Under the pieces are notes generated by a model. It had not been told where the DNA came from, did not search any database, and worked only from the letters and a program-made list of their open reading frames with translations. DNA of 64,000 bases from Alteromonas sp. IB21 (GTDB taxonomy: Bacteria; Pseudomonadota; Gammaproteobacteria; Enterobacterales; Alteromonadaceae). Location of the stretch: the NCBI RefSeq assembly GCF_016405965.1, contig NZ_JAEFCD010000015.1, forward strand, positions 48,655 to 112,654. Direction: 5' to 3'. Made by a program: the position numbers and the translations under genes. Of the stretch, positions 1 through 10,800 are shown piece after piece. Numbering within the stretch: the stretch's first letter is position 1; each line of letters begins with the position of its first letter.

Positions 1-166
1 TTCCCGGGTACTTAAATAAATCCCAAGTGCCGCCGAGATCACCTCGTGCCTCAATAATCGAATAGGACAAGTCAGGACATTTCTTTTGAATGTGGTACGC
101 ACAACCAATTCCGGAGATTCCCGCGCCAACAATCAATACATCTAAAAATGGCACTGTCTTTTGCAT
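1..166 (-). CDS. Flavin-containing monooxygenase / NAD(P)-FAD oxidoreductase, N-terminal part
   Basis: Only the first 55 codons are inside the window; the gene runs off the left edge. The start is the ATG at 166. Residues 10-20 show the FAD Rossmann loop VGAGISGIG, and residues 44-55 show GGTW followed by a YPG, the pattern at the start of Baeyer-Villiger and flavin-containing monooxygenases (GGTW...YPG). The family uses NADPH and O2 to oxygenate ketones or heteroatoms. The substrate cannot be told from this fragment. It is co-directional with cysE but separated from it by 167 bp, so it is probably a separate transcription unit. Confidence 0.75.
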   Translation of the reverse strand, partial: MQKTVPFLDVLIVGAGISGIGCAYHIQKKCPDLSYSIIEARGDLGGTWDLFKYPG

Positions 167-333
167 ACTTGACCTGAAGTGATGACTAACATTTCACATC
201 AATGTATGTTCAAGATGGGGAGTAGTCAATTAAGACTGTTAATTTAAGGTTAACACAACATATTATCGCATTAATGCTGGGTTAAAGCTTAGCTTAAGGC
301 TCGTCCTTTACACTTATAGGAATGACTCAGTGT

Positions 334-1158
334 TTAAATTGCCGGGTCGAACGAAGAATGTGCCTTCTCTCGCTCTTGGGTTTCTTTCAAATCGAAACCT
401 GTGTCAGCAAAATCCTCAGCGCTGATATTATGTAAGTTGTCTGTACACACTTCACCACCTAGTGACTGAATAACCTTGCACATCTCTTCCACTTTTGTGT
501 CCATTTGGTGCATATGTTCCAGCATGATACCCATGGCATTCGCCACAGGATCAGGGTTATCAAGCGCAACCGCGTAGGCATCAAAACCGTATTTTTGGGC
601 AATTTTGTCACGCTGGGGGTTTACCGTTGCATTTGAGTCTTTTTGTTTGGAAATAATGATGCGCCCCGGGATCCCCACTGCGGTTGCGCCATCGGGAATA
701 TCTTTTACCACAACGGAGTTAGACCCTACTTTGGCATTTTCGCCAATAACGATTGGCCCTAGTACTTTGGCACCTGCGCCAATTACCGCCCCATTTTTAA
801 GTGTAGGGTGACGTTTACCTGCCTTCCAGCTAGTACCACCAAGCGTGACGCCATGATAAAGGGTTACGTCATCGCCTATTTCGGCTGTTTCACCAATGAC
901 CACACCCATACCATGGTCGATGAATACTCTGCGACCTAAGGTTGCTCCAGGGTGAATTTCTATGCCCGTCAGCCAGCGGCTAAAGGTTGATAAGGTGCGC
1001 GCCAACCATTTCCATTCCGCCTTCCAGAGTTTGTGACTTACGCGATGCAGCCACACTGCGTGCAGGCCAGGATAATTAGTTAACACCTCAAAGGTGTTTC
1101 TAGCCGCGGGGTCACGATGAAAAACACCTTTGATGTCATCTTTAATACGGGCAAACAT
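334..1158 (-). CDS. cysE: Serine O-acetyltransferase
   Basis: It transfers acetyl from acetyl-CoA to L-serine to give O-acetylserine, the first step of cysteine synthesis in the cytoplasm. The 274 residues have a short alpha-helical N-terminus (1-60) and then a left-handed beta-helix of hexapeptide repeats (about 66-165). The conserved pair D81-H82 and the GGTSW loop near residue 107 fit the active site of the family. Unlike E. coli CysE it has the short N-terminus of the EpsC/NifP type, and carries a C-terminal extension of about 95 residues that is predicted helical, as seen in other marine gammaproteobacteria (recalled, not searched). It starts at the ATG at 1158, 5 bp after the trmJ stop, so trmJ and cysE are probably co-transcribed. 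Confidence 0.93.
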   Translation of the reverse strand: MFARIKDDIKGVFHRDPAARNTFEVLTNYPGLHAVWLHRVSHKLWKAEWKWLARTLSTFSRWLTGIEIHPGATLGRRVFIDHGMGVVIGETAEIGDDVTLYHGVTLGGTSWKAGKRHPTLKNGAVIGAGAKVLGPIVIGENAKVGSNSVVVKDIPDGATAVGIPGRIIISKQKDSNATVNPQRDKIAQKYGFDAYAVALDNPDPVANAMGIMLEHMHQMDTKVEEMCKVIQSLGGEVCTDNLHNISAEDFADTGFDLKETQEREKAHSSFDPAI

Positions 1159-1163
1159 AATGC

Positions 1164-1949
1164 TTACTCTTGCTCTTCTTTCGACGTGTTTTCGATAACC
1201 GGCGCTTCAGTTGAGTCACTTTGACTTACACTTGCTGACTTAACAGATTTGTCGATAGACGCCAAAATACCGCGCAAGATATTCAACTCTTGCGACTCTG
1301 GGCGTGCTCGATTGAACAAACGACGAAGCTTAGTCATCACAACGCCAGGATGGCTTTTGCGAATGAACGATGTCCCCTCTAGTGTAGTTTCAAGGTGCGC
1401 GTAAAAACGCTCTAAATCTTCGTTTAATGGGTACGTTTCCTCTACGCTTGGGTAGCTTTCACGATTTAGGAAGGCCATGCGAATTTCGTAACACAGGGTT
1501 TGAACAGCAGCTGCCAGGTTCAGAGAGCTATATTCAGGGTTAGCCGGAATACACATATGGAAATGGCACTGCTGCAATTCTTCGTTCGTTAAGCCACTGT
1601 TTTCGCGACCAAACACCAATGCAACTGGGTACTTTTCCACTTCTTGAACTAGCTTTTCACCGCAGTCACGAGGGCCAAGCATAGGCCAAGAATGCGTTCG
1701 AGAACGGGCTGATGTGCCTACAACTAAACCACAGTCTTTTACCGCTTCTTCCAATGTGCTAACAATTTTGGCATTTGCTAGTACATCCCCAGCGCCAGCC
1801 GCTAAAGCACTTGCTTGGCCATCAGGTTCGTTCACTGGGTCAACAAGATAAAGGCTACTGAGCCCCATGGTCTTCATGGCGCGCGCCGTCGAGCCAATGT
1901 TCCCAGTGTGAGAGGTGTTAACCAAAATGATGCGAATATGTTCGAGCAT
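1164..1949 (-). CDS. trmJ: tRNA (cytidine/uridine-2'-O-)-methyltransferase TrmJ
   Basis: This SPOUT-class enzyme uses S-adenosylmethionine to 2'-O-methylate position 32 of tRNAs. Seen in the 261 residues: the opening [18 protein letters not shown] (residues 8-25), the FGRENSGL motif near residue 112, and the [16 protein letters not shown] knot motif near 135, which together mark the TrmJ family. The C-terminal 100 residues are a charged helical extension (E. coli TrmJ is about 246 residues). The ATG at 1949 is the start. It lies divergent from suhB, the same relation as in E. coli, and directly upstream of cysE. Confidence 0.93.
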   Translation of the reverse strand: MLEHIRIILVNTSHTGNIGSTARAMKTMGLSSLYLVDPVNEPDGQASALAAGAGDVLANAKIVSTLEEAVKDCGLVVGTSARSRTHSWPMLGPRDCGEKLVQEVEKYPVALVFGRENSGLTNEELQQCHFHMCIPANPEYSSLNLAAAVQTLCYEIRMAFLNRESYPSVEETYPLNEDLERFYAHLETTLEGTSFIRKSHPGVVMTKLRRLFNRARPESQELNILRGILASIDKSVKSASVSQSDSTEAPVIENTSKEEQE

Positions 1950-2312
1950 GCCTGCGATACCTACGTACTTTCAAAAAAGGATGATACTGATATGTTAAGC
2001 ATCATCTAATGAACTTCAATTAGGGCAAGTTTATCACAGCGGCAGTATAGATGGCTATTCGGAGCTGTCTCCAGACTAACGAATTGGATGCATATGCTAG
2101 TCCTTTTAAAAGTTGTGTAAGTCAGCCGCTTCTTGTTTTTCTGTATTCGTCATCTAATCCAGTCTTTACTTCTTTGATTAGCACGCTCTGTTATGGGATT
2201 TCATTTGCATCGCTCACTGATTCTGGTAGACTCCGCCCGTTTTCGAAAACAACTAGCTATTTTTTATACAGCTGGATTGTTTCATTGGTCTTTTACAATT
2301 GGTGGTTTATCT
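1950..2312. other. trmJ-suhB divergent intergenic region
   Basis: This 363-bp gap separates the divergent trmJ and suhB genes and must hold both promoters. Open frames on the + strand run through it (one reads upstream from suhB), but they match no family signature and lack ribosome-binding sites, so I take them as chance. A TATACA box at about 2266 is a possible -10 for suhB, without a convincing -35. No RNA gene or repeat was seen. Confidence 0.5.
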
Positions 2313-3089
2313 ATGCATCCTATGCTGAATATTGCGGTGCGCGCTGCGCGTGCGGCTGGAACAGTTATTGTTCGCGGTTTTGAAAAACATAACGAAGTAG
2401 CAACAGAGTCGAAAGGCTTAAACGACTTCGTGACACAAGTTGATAAAGAAGCAGAACAAGCGATTATCTATAAAATTCAGCAGTCATACCCAGAGCACTG
2501 CTTCCTAGGTGAAGAGTCTGGTGAGGTTCATGGTAAAGAGACAGATTATCAGTGGATTATCGATCCATTAGATGGCACCACCAATTTCGTGAAAGGCATT
2601 CCTCATTTTGCCGTTTCAATTGCACTTCTTCACAAAGGCCGTTTAGATCAAGCGGTTGTATTCGATCCTATCCGCAGCGAATTGTTTACCGCTAGCCGTG
2701 GACAAGGTGCACAGCTTAATGGTTACCGTATTCGCGCTTCTAAGCCTCGTGATCTTTCAGAAACCATCATTGCTACTGGTCTTCCGTTCAAAAACAAGTC
2801 TGCATTCGGTGAATACGCACTTAGCCTAAACAAAATTTTCCATGAAGTAGGCGATATTCGCCGCGCAGGTAGCGCAGCGCTAGACCTTGCTTATGTAGCT
2901 GCTGGTCGTCATGACGGTTACTGGGAGCGCGGGATCAAATCTTGGGATATCGCAGCAGGTGAACTGATTGTTCGTGAAGCGGGCGGTTTGGTAACCGACT
3001 TTAAGGGTAACAATGACCCGCTACATAAAGGCGAAATTGTTGCTGGCAGTGCAAAAGTAGTTCAAGGCTTGGTTAAACACCTTAAGTAA
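2313..3089 (+). CDS. suhB: Inositol-1-monophosphatase family protein SuhB
   Basis: It hydrolyses inositol monophosphates and related sugar phosphates with Mg2+. In E. coli SuhB also joins the Nus factors in the rRNA antitermination complex. The start chosen is the ATG at 2313 (MHPMLNIAVRAAR), which matches the beginning of SuhB homologues and gives 258 residues (E. coli 267). The frame stays open further upstream, but that stretch looks non-coding. Metal-site motifs are visible: GEESG at 66-70, DPLDGTTN at 84-91 and WDIAAGELI near 210. It is divergent from trmJ. Confidence 0.94.
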   Translation: MHPMLNIAVRAARAAGTVIVRGFEKHNEVATESKGLNDFVTQVDKEAEQAIIYKIQQSYPEHCFLGEESGEVHGKETDYQWIIDPLDGTTNFVKGIPHFAVSIALLHKGRLDQAVVFDPIRSELFTASRGQGAQLNGYRIRASKPRDLSETIIATGLPFKNKSAFGEYALSLNKIFHEVGDIRRAGSAALDLAYVAAGRHDGYWERGIKSWDIAAGELIVREAGGLVTDFKGNNDPLHKGEIVAGSAKVVQGLVKHLK

Positions 3090-3090
3090 T

Positions 3091-3146
3091 CTGCTATCGA
3101 GCAGAAAAATAGTAAAGGCGCTATTTTAATTTCAGCTGGCGCCTTT
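3091..3146 (+). terminator. Hairpins downstream of suhB
   Basis: Two stems follow the suhB stop. CTGCT/AGCAG lies at 3091-3104 and AAAGGCGC/GCGCCTTT at 3114-3121 and 3139-3146 with a 17-nt loop. The second ends in CCTTTC, which is only weakly U-rich, so it is a probable but not ideal intrinsic terminator between suhB and the convergent acyltransferase gene. Confidence 0.5.
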
Positions 3147-3160
3147 CCTTTCACAAAGCT

Positions 3161-4348
3161 CTATGAAACTTTTCTTGGTAAGAACCTACCTTTTATACTT
3201 TTTAATGTGAAATTTTTTCCAGCCTTAATAGCAGGCCTTTCAATAAGCAAGAATGTTATTGCAGATATTACCACTACAACAAAAGACACTATCGGAAGGA
3301 ATAGAGCGTACTCACTTAATGTTAAATTGGATATTTTTGTTGGTGACCAATAAGTGAAAATAAAGTACAACACTACCCCATGTAATAAATAGATGCTGTA
3401 GCTTATTTCACCGAGAAGCACAGAAGCCCTTGCAGATAGTATCCCAAAAATGCTGTTACCGGAGGCCACTAATATGAACAGAGCCGCCATCATAATTACA
3501 TGAAACGAATCCAGCGTATGAGGATAAATTAATAGAATGGCTACTAAGAAAAGGCTTAGGGTTGAAACCAATAAATGGTCGTAATTTAAGTAAGCATTAA
3601 TATACGCAGAAAGCGGGTAAGCAGCCGCACCGATAGCAAAGTATATTAAATATTCAGATGAAAAGTATCCAACACGAATTGGATATATGTAAGTATAAAC
3701 CGCTACCAACCCGAGAAAAATAAGTCCTAACTTCCCTACAAAACGATTCAAACAAAATATAATTGGCAGCATCAAGTAAAACAACCATTCATACTTTAAT
3801 GTCCAATCAACACCAGCGATTATAGTCTTTGTATCTGAAACGTCATTTATAGTTCCACCAATAAAAAACATCCATTTAACATATTCTTTAAATAAGTGTT
3901 TAGCTGACACGCTGACTTCAAAGCTTGAAGCTGAAAATACGAAAAACGATATCGCGCAAAGTGAAAACAGATATAACGGATATATCCTGAATATTCTCGA
4001 CTTATAAAGAGAGAACCAATTTACAGCCCGATCTTTATTTATTATACGAGAGAAGAACAAGAACCCTGTGATCATAAAAAATATCGCCACTCCTACTTTT
4101 CCCAAGTTTTGAAAAAAATTTTCAGGTGGACGCTGCCAAACTTGATTTAACTTCCAATAATAGGTAATCACGTAATGGTGAAAAAAAACAGATAATGCAA
4201 GGTATCCTCGTATACCATCGATAGCTCCAAATCGATTGTTTCTACTTGAAAGGTAGGAAAATTTTTTCGTTTTGCTTAAAGTAAACCCAAGCACCATACA
4301 GGTAAAAAGAGACAATATAGTTATCAAAAAACCTTGCAAATTTTCCAT
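3161..4348 (-). CDS. Acyltransferase family 3 membrane protein (O-acetylase-like)
   Basis: Family 3 acyltransferases move acyl groups, often acetyl, across the inner membrane onto surface sugars. The 395-residue protein has about ten hydrophobic segments, an N-terminal extra helix (about 5-22), the R47-GY...FFHH58 motif that carries the proposed catalytic histidine, and a SYSIYLLHG motif near residue 315. The ATG at 4348 is the start. The gene sits alone between suhB and secF, is clearly more A+T-rich than both, and is flanked by hairpins, so I infer acquisition at this spot. The target is unknown; lipopolysaccharide or exopolysaccharide are likely. Confidence 0.85.
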   Translation of the reverse strand: MENLQGFLITILSLFTCMVLGFTLSKTKKFSYLSSRNNRFGAIDGIRGYLALSVFFHHYVITYYWKLNQVWQRPPENFFQNLGKVGVAIFFMITGFLFFSRIINKDRAVNWFSLYKSRIFRIYPLYLFSLCAISFFVFSASSFEVSVSAKHLFKEYVKWMFFIGGTINDVSDTKTIIAGVDWTLKYEWLFYLMLPIIFCLNRFVGKLGLIFLGLVAVYTYIYPIRVGYFSSEYLIYFAIGAAAYPLSAYINAYLNYDHLLVSTLSLFLVAILLIYPHTLDSFHVIMMAALFILVASGNSIFGILSARASVLLGEISYSIYLLHGVVLYFIFTYWSPTKISNLTLSEYALFLPIVSFVVVVISAITFLLIERPAIKAGKNFTLKSIKGRFLPRKVS

Positions 4349-4446
4349 GTCTTATATTCCTTCGATTTCAGAACCTCATCCATGAAATCTGCAGTTACAG
4401 TAAGGCGCTAGTAAAATAAGTTTGTATATTAATACTTTTTTGTTTG

Positions 4447-4478
4447 CAAAAAAAACCGCATCACTGGATGCGGTTTTT
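4447..4478 (-). terminator. Intrinsic terminator of secDF
   Basis: A perfect 7-bp stem CCGCATC/GATGCGG (4456-4462, 4467-4473) has an ACTG loop and is flanked by A-tracts on the left and T on the right. On the minus strand it ends in a run of U directly downstream of secF. It could work in both directions. Confidence 0.85.
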
Positions 4479-4505
4479 GAATTTAAATGCTATTTGCCCC
4501 ACATC

Positions 4506-5447
4506 TTAAGGCATAGGGTCTAAATCTGCGCCTTCTTTATCCACTTGCGGTGGCATTAGGTCTTCTTTACTGATACCTAATGCAAGGGCCACTGAACTTG
4601 CTATGTACACCGATGAGTAAGTACCTACCACTACACCAAATAATAATGCAGTGGCGAACCCATGAATAAGTGCTCCACCTTTGTAAAATAGCGCAACCAA
4701 AACTAACACTGTCGTTAATGAGGTGATGATAGTACGGTTTAGGGTCTGCGTTAGCGAGATGTTGATAATCTCAACAGGTTCACCTTTACGAATTTTGCGG
4801 AAGTTCTCACGAATACGGTCACACACAACAATGGTATCGTTAAGTGAATAACCAATCACCGCAAGCACCGCAGCCAGTACCGTAAGGTCAAATTCAATTT
4901 GCAGTACCGAAAACAAGCCTAACGTAAGAATAACGTCGTGCGCTAGCGCCGAAACAGACCCTAACGCAAAACGCCACTCAAAGCGCATCGCGACATAAAC
5001 TAAAATACATAACAGCGCAACCAGCATTGCTAGGCCGCCCTGTTCTGTCAGTTCTTCACCGACGTTAGGACCGACAAACTCAATACGTCGCATATCGACA
5101 GCCGTACCGTCAGCACGCAGTGCCTCTAGCACCTGCTCGCCAATAGTCACTGCTTTGACACCATCTCTCGGTGAAATACGAATAAGTACGTCTTGGCTGC
5201 TTCCGAAGTTTTGCACAATGGCATCTTCAAAATTAGCCTCGTTTAGTTGAACGCGAATAGCCTCTAAATTGGCTGAATCTTCGTAGCCCACCTCAATTAA
5301 CGTACCGCCAGTAAAGTCTAAGCCCCAATTAAGGCTATTCACCCCAAGAGAAACAAAAGAGCCAATAATGAGAATTGTCGATAACACCATCGCAGGAAAG
5401 CGAAGGCGCATGAAATTAACGGTTTCGGATAATTTTAATAATTGCAT
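4506..5447 (-). CDS. secF: Protein translocase subunit SecF
   Basis: SecF is the smaller partner of SecD. Together they use the proton gradient to pull exported proteins out of SecYEG on the periplasmic side. The 313-residue protein has the expected first transmembrane helix (about 17-36), a small periplasmic domain opening with GLDFTGGT (residues 42-49), and five more helices, with GYSLNDTIVVCDRIREN near 200-215 in the conserved SecF block. A strong GGAG Shine-Dalgarno lies before the ATG at 5447. It follows secD by 10 bp in the same operon. Confidence 0.95.
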   Translation of the reverse strand: MQLLKLSETVNFMRLRFPAMVLSTILIIGSFVSLGVNSLNWGLDFTGGTLIEVGYEDSANLEAIRVQLNEANFEDAIVQNFGSSQDVLIRISPRDGVKAVTIGEQVLEALRADGTAVDMRRIEFVGPNVGEELTEQGGLAMLVALLCILVYVAMRFEWRFALGSVSALAHDVILTLGLFSVLQIEFDLTVLAAVLAVIGYSLNDTIVVCDRIRENFRKIRKGEPVEIINISLTQTLNRTIITSLTTVLVLVALFYKGGALIHGFATALLFGVVVGTYSSVYIASSVALALGISKEDLMPPQVDKEGADLDPMP

Positions 5448-5457
5448 TTTACGCTCC

Positions 5458-7302
5458 TTAAATCGCTAATTTCTCTACACGTTTGCCGCCCCATACTGCG
5501 TTAACAATAACGCGAGTAACCAAAATAGCGGTAAACATTGAAGTTGCGATACCAATCATTAGCGTAATAGAGAAGCCTTTAATTGGGCCGGTACCTACTG
5601 CGAACAGTATTAGACCAGCAATGAAAGTAGTGATATTCGCATCCAATATGGTTGAGAATGCACTGTCATAGCCGTGATGAATAGCTTGCTGTGGACTACG
5701 CCCATCGCGAAGCTCTTCGCGGATACGTTCAAAAATAAGCACGTTCGCATCTACCGCCATACCAACGGTTAGAACAATACCCGCCATACCTGGAAGCGTT
5801 AACGTTGCGCCCGGGATCATCGACATAATGCCAACAATCATTACCAAGTTGGTAATAAGGGCAATGTTCGCCACAACGCCAAATGCTTTGTAGTAAATCA
5901 ACATAAAAACAAGCACTGCCGCTAAACCATATACAATAGCCTGCATACCTAGCTCAATGTTTTCTTTACCCAAGCTTGGGCCTACGGTGCGTTCTTCAAC
6001 AATTTGAATTGGCGCAATAAGTGCACCCGCGCGAAGTAGCAACGCTAAATCACGAGCTTCTTTTGGAGAATCAAGCCCAGTAATTTGAAACTTACTGCCT
6101 AGCTGTGCACGAATGGTGGCAACAGAGATAACCTGTTCTTCTTTCTCAAAGATTAACTTGCCGTCTTTATTTCTCTCACCCGTGGATTTGTATTCAATAA
6201 ATACAGTAGCCATTGGCTTACCAATATTGCCTCGGGTCAAGCGAGACATCTTGTTACCGCCCTCAGAGTCCAGTGAAATATTGACGTTTGGAAGACCGTA
6301 CTCATCTACCCCACTGTTTGCATCAATAATATGGCTACCAGTAAGCATAATGCGCTTTTCAAGTAGCTGAGGAATGCCTTGTTGGTCTTCGATAACTTGA
6401 GAACCAGGTGGTACACGGCCATTCAATGCGTCGCGAATATCGTTCTTCTGGTCAACCATGCGAAATTCTAGTGTCGCCGTTGCGTTTAGAATTTCTTTTG
6501 CACGAGCGGTATCTTGAATACCTGGTAGCTGAACCACAATGCGCTCTGCACCTTGTTTTTGAACAAGCGGCTCTGCCACACCAAGCTGGTTCACACGATT
6601 ACGAATAATGGTGATGTTTTGCTTAACCGCGTTGTCACGAATTTCCTGAAGCTTACTTTCAGCGAAAATAGCGCGAAGGGTTAGGTCGTCGATTTGATTG
6701 AAGGTAAGATCACGGCTTTGATTGCGTAGGAAGAATTCAGCCTTATCAAGGGTTTCTTCATCCCGGAAAGTAATGTCGATATGGTCATCAACCTGCTTTA
6801 CGCCACGATAGCGAATACCTTCTTCACGCAAAGATGTGCGAAAACCATTCTCTGCGTCTTCCAACGACTTAGTGATTACTTCTGACATATCCACTTCCAT
6901 TAAGAAGTGAACGCCACCTCGAAGGTCAAGGCCAAGCTTCATTGGCGTACCACCTAGCCCTTCAAGCCACTCTGGCGTGTCTGGCGCCAGGTTCATAGCA
7001 ACGTAGTAATCATCACCGAGCACTTTTTCAAGGGTTTCGCGAGTAACAAGCTGCGTATCTGAATCAGAAACACGAACTAAAATTTGCTCGTTTTCAAACT
7101 CAACACGTTTAGGTGAGATATTCTTTTCGGCAAGGGCTGCTTTTACTTGCTCAACGGTGGCGTTTGTCACCACAGCATCACGGCCAGCTGAGATTTGTAC
7201 GGCGTGATCTTCGCCGTAAATGTTAGGAAGTGCATAGAGTGCACACATTGCAACAACAATGAGTACACTCAGTACCTTCCAAATGGAGTTTTTGTTTAGC
7301 AC
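5458..7302 (-). CDS. secD: Protein translocase subunit SecD
   Basis: SecD works with SecF as a proton-driven export motor. I choose the GTG at 7302, because it gives the start MLNKNSIWK, which parallels E. coli SecD (MLNRYPLWK), and because AAGGA lies 7 nt upstream; an upstream TTG at 7323 is less likely. The resulting 614 residues equal the usual length. Seen: first helix (about 8-26), [15 protein letters not shown] directly after it, the GLDLRGG motif near residue 126, and the C-terminal six-helix block with [16 protein letters not shown]. Genes run yajC-secD-secF. Confidence 0.95.
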   Translation of the reverse strand: MLNKNSIWKVLSVLIVVAMCALYALPNIYGEDHAVQISAGRDAVVTNATVEQVKAALAEKNISPKRVEFENEQILVRVSDSDTQLVTRETLEKVLGDDYYVAMNLAPDTPEWLEGLGGTPMKLGLDLRGGVHFLMEVDMSEVITKSLEDAENGFRTSLREEGIRYRGVKQVDDHIDITFRDEETLDKAEFFLRNQSRDLTFNQIDDLTLRAIFAESKLQEIRDNAVKQNITIIRNRVNQLGVAEPLVQKQGAERIVVQLPGIQDTARAKEILNATATLEFRMVDQKNDIRDALNGRVPPGSQVIEDQQGIPQLLEKRIMLTGSHIIDANSGVDEYGLPNVNISLDSEGGNKMSRLTRGNIGKPMATVFIEYKSTGERNKDGKLIFEKEEQVISVATIRAQLGSKFQITGLDSPKEARDLALLLRAGALIAPIQIVEERTVGPSLGKENIELGMQAIVYGLAAVLVFMLIYYKAFGVVANIALITNLVMIVGIMSMIPGATLTLPGMAGIVLTVGMAVDANVLIFERIREELRDGRSPQQAIHHGYDSAFSTILDANITTFIAGLILFAVGTGPIKGFSITLMIGIATSMFTAILVTRVIVNAVWGGKRVEKLAI

Positions 7303-7357
7303 TGGATAATCCTTTCGTGCCAAAACCGGGAAGCATCCCGGCCCCGGCGGTTGTTAC

Positions 7358-7696
7358 TTACAGTGACTTCATTGTGCCTTTTGGCAGCACAGCAGTTACT
7401 GAAGACTTCTGAACAACGATGTTGTTTGATTCATTTAGTGCCACTTCAATGAAGTCTTTTTCTTCTGACACTTTTGTGATTTTTCCTACCAAACCACCTT
7501 GGGTTAGCACTTCATCACCTTTGCTTAGTGAAGAAACCAAGTTCTTATGCTCTTTTACGCGCTTTGCCTGTGGACGGTAAAGCAGGAAGTAAAAAATAAG
7601 ACCAAATACGGCCAGCATAATGATCATTTCCATGCCACCACCTTGCTGAGCACCGCCAGCTGATTGCGCGTAAGCGTTTGAAATAAATAGGCTCAT
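7358..7696 (-). CDS. yajC: Preprotein translocase accessory subunit YajC
   Basis: YajC is a small single-span partner of the SecDF complex. The start is the ATG at 7696 (MSLFISNAYAQ), preceded by GGGGAA; a TTG four codons upstream is not needed. The 112 residues have a short N-terminus rich in A, Q and G, one transmembrane segment (about 23-41), the YRPQAKRVKEH motif just after it, and a cytoplasmic beta-rich domain. It lies 55 bp upstream of secD and 24 bp downstream of tgt, the classical tgt-yajC-secD-secF order. Confidence 0.94.
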   Translation of the reverse strand: MSLFISNAYAQSAGGAQQGGGMEMIIMLAVFGLIFYFLLYRPQAKRVKEHKNLVSSLSKGDEVLTQGGLVGKITKVSEEKDFIEVALNESNNIVVQKSSVTAVLPKGTMKSL

Positions 7697-7720
7697 AAAA
7701 TTCCCCAAGTATTATCGTTG

Positions 7721-8893
<1,173 letters not shown>

Positions 8894-8981
8894 TTATACC
8901 AGTAATTTTGCTGAGATCATGCCCCGTATCTATGTTTATCTGTAACTAAACGAGTACGAGGCAAATAAACGCCTGCATTTT

Positions 8982-10028
8982 CTAGGCGCGCTCAATAAAC
9001 ATTGAATCACCATAACTGAAGAATCGATACTCTTTTTCAATGGCTTCTTGATAGGCATTCATTACATTATTTTTACCTGCAAACGCGCTAATTAGCATCA
9101 TTAGCGTGGACTCTGGCAAGTGGAAGTTTGTGAACATGGCGTCCACAACTTTAAACTCAAAACCTGGATAGATGAAGATCTCCGTATCCTCATTAAACGG
9201 CGCAATAATTTCTTTATTTCCGCTATCAGCACTCGCCTTAGCGGCTGATTCTAGGGAACGCACTGACGTAGTGCCTACCGCAATGACTCGTTTGCCGTTA
9301 GCTTTTGTTTCAAGCACTGCGTCTACTACTTCTTGCGGAACTTCGGCAAACTCTGCATGCATTTTATGCTCTTGGATGTTGTCAACACGAACTGGCTGAA
9401 ACGTCCCTGCACCAACATGCAAAGTCACAAACGCCAAATTCACGCCTTTCGCTTTTAACGCACCTAGAATAGCCTCATCAAAATGGAGCCCAGCTGTCGG
9501 AGCTGCTACTGCACCAGGCTTCTCATTATAAACCGTTTGATAACGCTCTTTGTCTGAGTTTTCATCGGGGCGATCGATATAAGGAGGAAGTGGCATATGG
9601 CCGTGAGCTTCTAACAGCGACAGCACGGTTTCATCGTGCTCAAATTGCAGAACAAATAACGCATCGTCTCTACCAGTAACCGTTACATTCACCTTTTCTT
9701 CAAGAATAAGCGTCGTACCCGGTTTCGGCGCTTTACTAGCTCGCACATGTGCAAGTGCAGTATTGTCAGACGTAATACGCTCTATAAGTACTTCTACTTG
9801 GCCACCCGTTTCTTTCTTACCCAGCAGGCGCGCTGGGATCACCCGTGTGTTGTTAAAAACTAGCAAATCACCAGGGTCTACAAATTTTAGCATATCAGCG
9901 AACATGGTGTGTTCTACACTGCCGCTTTTACCGTTTAGGTGTAATAAGCGACTAGCTGTACGCTGTTGAGTGGGATATTTGGCGATAAGTTTTTCGGGTA
10001 GCTCAAAGCTAAAATCTGATAGTTTCAT
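8982..10028 (-). CDS. queA: S-adenosylmethionine:tRNA ribosyltransferase-isomerase
   Basis: QueA moves the ribosyl group of S-adenosylmethionine onto preQ1 at tRNA position 34 to form epoxyqueuosine. The start is the ATG at 10028 ([19 protein letters not shown]), which matches family N-termini; the open frame continues 14 codons upstream without a fitting start. The 348 residues carry family blocks: [11 protein letters not shown] near 75, PPYI near 160, and AAPTAGLHF with [13 protein letters not shown] near 185-220. It lies 148 bp upstream of tgt on the same strand. Confidence 0.95.
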   Translation of the reverse strand: MKLSDFSFELPEKLIAKYPTQQRTASRLLHLNGKSGSVEHTMFADMLKFVDPGDLLVFNNTRVIPARLLGKKETGGQVEVLIERITSDNTALAHVRASKAPKPGTTLILEEKVNVTVTGRDDALFVLQFEHDETVLSLLEAHGHMPLPPYIDRPDENSDKERYQTVYNEKPGAVAAPTAGLHFDEAILGALKAKGVNLAFVTLHVGAGTFQPVRVDNIQEHKMHAEFAEVPQEVVDAVLETKANGKRVIAVGTTSVRSLESAAKASADSGNKEIIAPFNEDTEIFIYPGFEFKVVDAMFTNFHLPESTLMMLISAFAGKNNVMNAYQEAIEKEYRFFSYGDSMFIERA

Positions 10029-10170
10029 AGTTACAACAATATTAGGTGTTAATGTTAAGCCAAGGTGCAATTTTAAGTATCGTTAAGTTTATACTAAAGG
10101 CTAAAGAATTGGCTAAAGCTTACAGAAAAGAAAGCAGTACAAATCTTAAAGCTCATACTTTTCAGATAGC

Positions 10171-10198
10171 TACACAGGTTCGTATAATTTCAAATAAC
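10171..10198 (+). promoter_or_regulatory. Sigma-70-type promoter in the queA upstream gap
   Basis: A perfect -10 box TATAAT at 10193-10198 has a weak -35 TTCAGA at 10171-10176, 16 bp apart. It points to the + strand, away from queA, towards an intrinsic terminator at 10315, with no credible protein gene between. Confidence 0.5.
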
Positions 10199-10204
10199 TA
10201 AGCA

Positions 10205-10341
10205 TCGAAAGAGATACGCTCGACCATCATTCTTTGATAGCATCATTTTTCTTAAACGCTTAAGATGAGCGTAGATAGTGATGATGTTCTCCCAATAACA
10301 TTCCTTATTATTTGTACCCGGCATTTGCTGGGTATTTTTTT
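10205..10341 (+). ncRNA. Candidate small RNA ending in an intrinsic terminator
   Basis: Between the TATAAT box at 10193 and a terminator stem at 10316-10333 lies about 135 nt on the + strand without a supported reading frame. The terminator is ACCCGGC, loop ATTT, GCTGGGT (one G-U pair), then ATTTTTTTAT. An inner near-palindrome CTTAAACGCTTAAG sits at about 10250. The terminator is orphan, since both neighbouring genes, queA and the DUF6471 gene, are on the other strand. I recognise no known sRNA family. A short unrecognised peptide gene is the alternative. The terminator is much surer than the RNA. Confidence 0.45.
10315..10341 (+). terminator. Orphan intrinsic terminator
   Basis: A stem of seven pairs with a four-base loop is followed by a run of seven T on the + strand. 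No + strand protein gene precedes it; it would end the candidate small RNA. Confidence 0.8.
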
Positions 10342-10454
10342 ATCTGCAATGCCGATATATCATCCACGCTTTCACAATTTAAATCTGGTTATAAACCTGG
10401 CTCTGTGTCAACAAAATCTCTACTGCCCAACGATATCCCCTTATTTTACGCGTT

Positions 10455-10721
10455 TTAGCGTTCAAGATCAGTTAAGATTTCTTCTAAAAGTGCAGCATCT
10501 AGTGGACGTGCTTTCAATACATATAAGATTTGTAACAGTAAATCCGCGCCCATTATCCCTTTGTTAACCTTGTTTCTAAGATTATCTGCGCTTTGCTCAA
10601 CCCCAATTTCCTCAAGCCTTTGGCTTAACGCTTGGTACTTTACGCCCCGAACCGACATTTCAGACTTCACTACTCTAGCCACGGTTTGTCGCCACGCATT
10701 TTTAGCTTTTATCGTCGTCAA
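10455..10721 (-). CDS. DUF6471 domain protein
   Basis: This small 88-residue protein is nearly all one domain of the DUF6471 type, recognised by KSEMSVRGVKYQALSQRLEEIG and the following NLRNKVNKG block. The helical pattern suggests an XRE-like DNA-binding fold, but no function is established. I choose the TTG at 10721, because GGAGG sits exactly 5 nt before it; a GTG six codons upstream lacks such a site. It is a single gene, divergent from the yjfI-like operon. The AT-rich imperfect palindrome TTTGTGATATA/TAATTTACAAA just upstream (about 10744-10765) could be an operator, by inference for self-control. Confidence 0.75.
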   Translation of the reverse strand: MTTIKAKNAWRQTVARVVKSEMSVRGVKYQALSQRLEEIGVEQSADNLRNKVNKGIMGADLLLQILYVLKARPLDAALLEEILTDLER

Positions 10722-10800
10722 GACGACCTCCAAAACCACACATTTGTGATATATAATTTACAAAAACACACTTTTTTACACTTAAAGCACGTATTTAATA

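Noticed and set aside
149..164. TGGCAC...TTGC look-alike of a sigma-54 promoter at the start of the monooxygenase gene
   Set aside because: GG and GC are 11 bp apart instead of 10, and it lies inside the coding region on the opposite strand.
2051..2383. Open frames upstream of and overlapping the suhB start
   Set aside because: No ribosome-binding site, no family features, and the known SuhB N-terminus begins at 2313.
10265..10567. Open frame of 100 codons on the + strand in the gap before the DUF6471 gene
   Set aside because: It runs over an intrinsic terminator and into the antisense strand of the DUF6471 gene, and shows no protein-like pattern.
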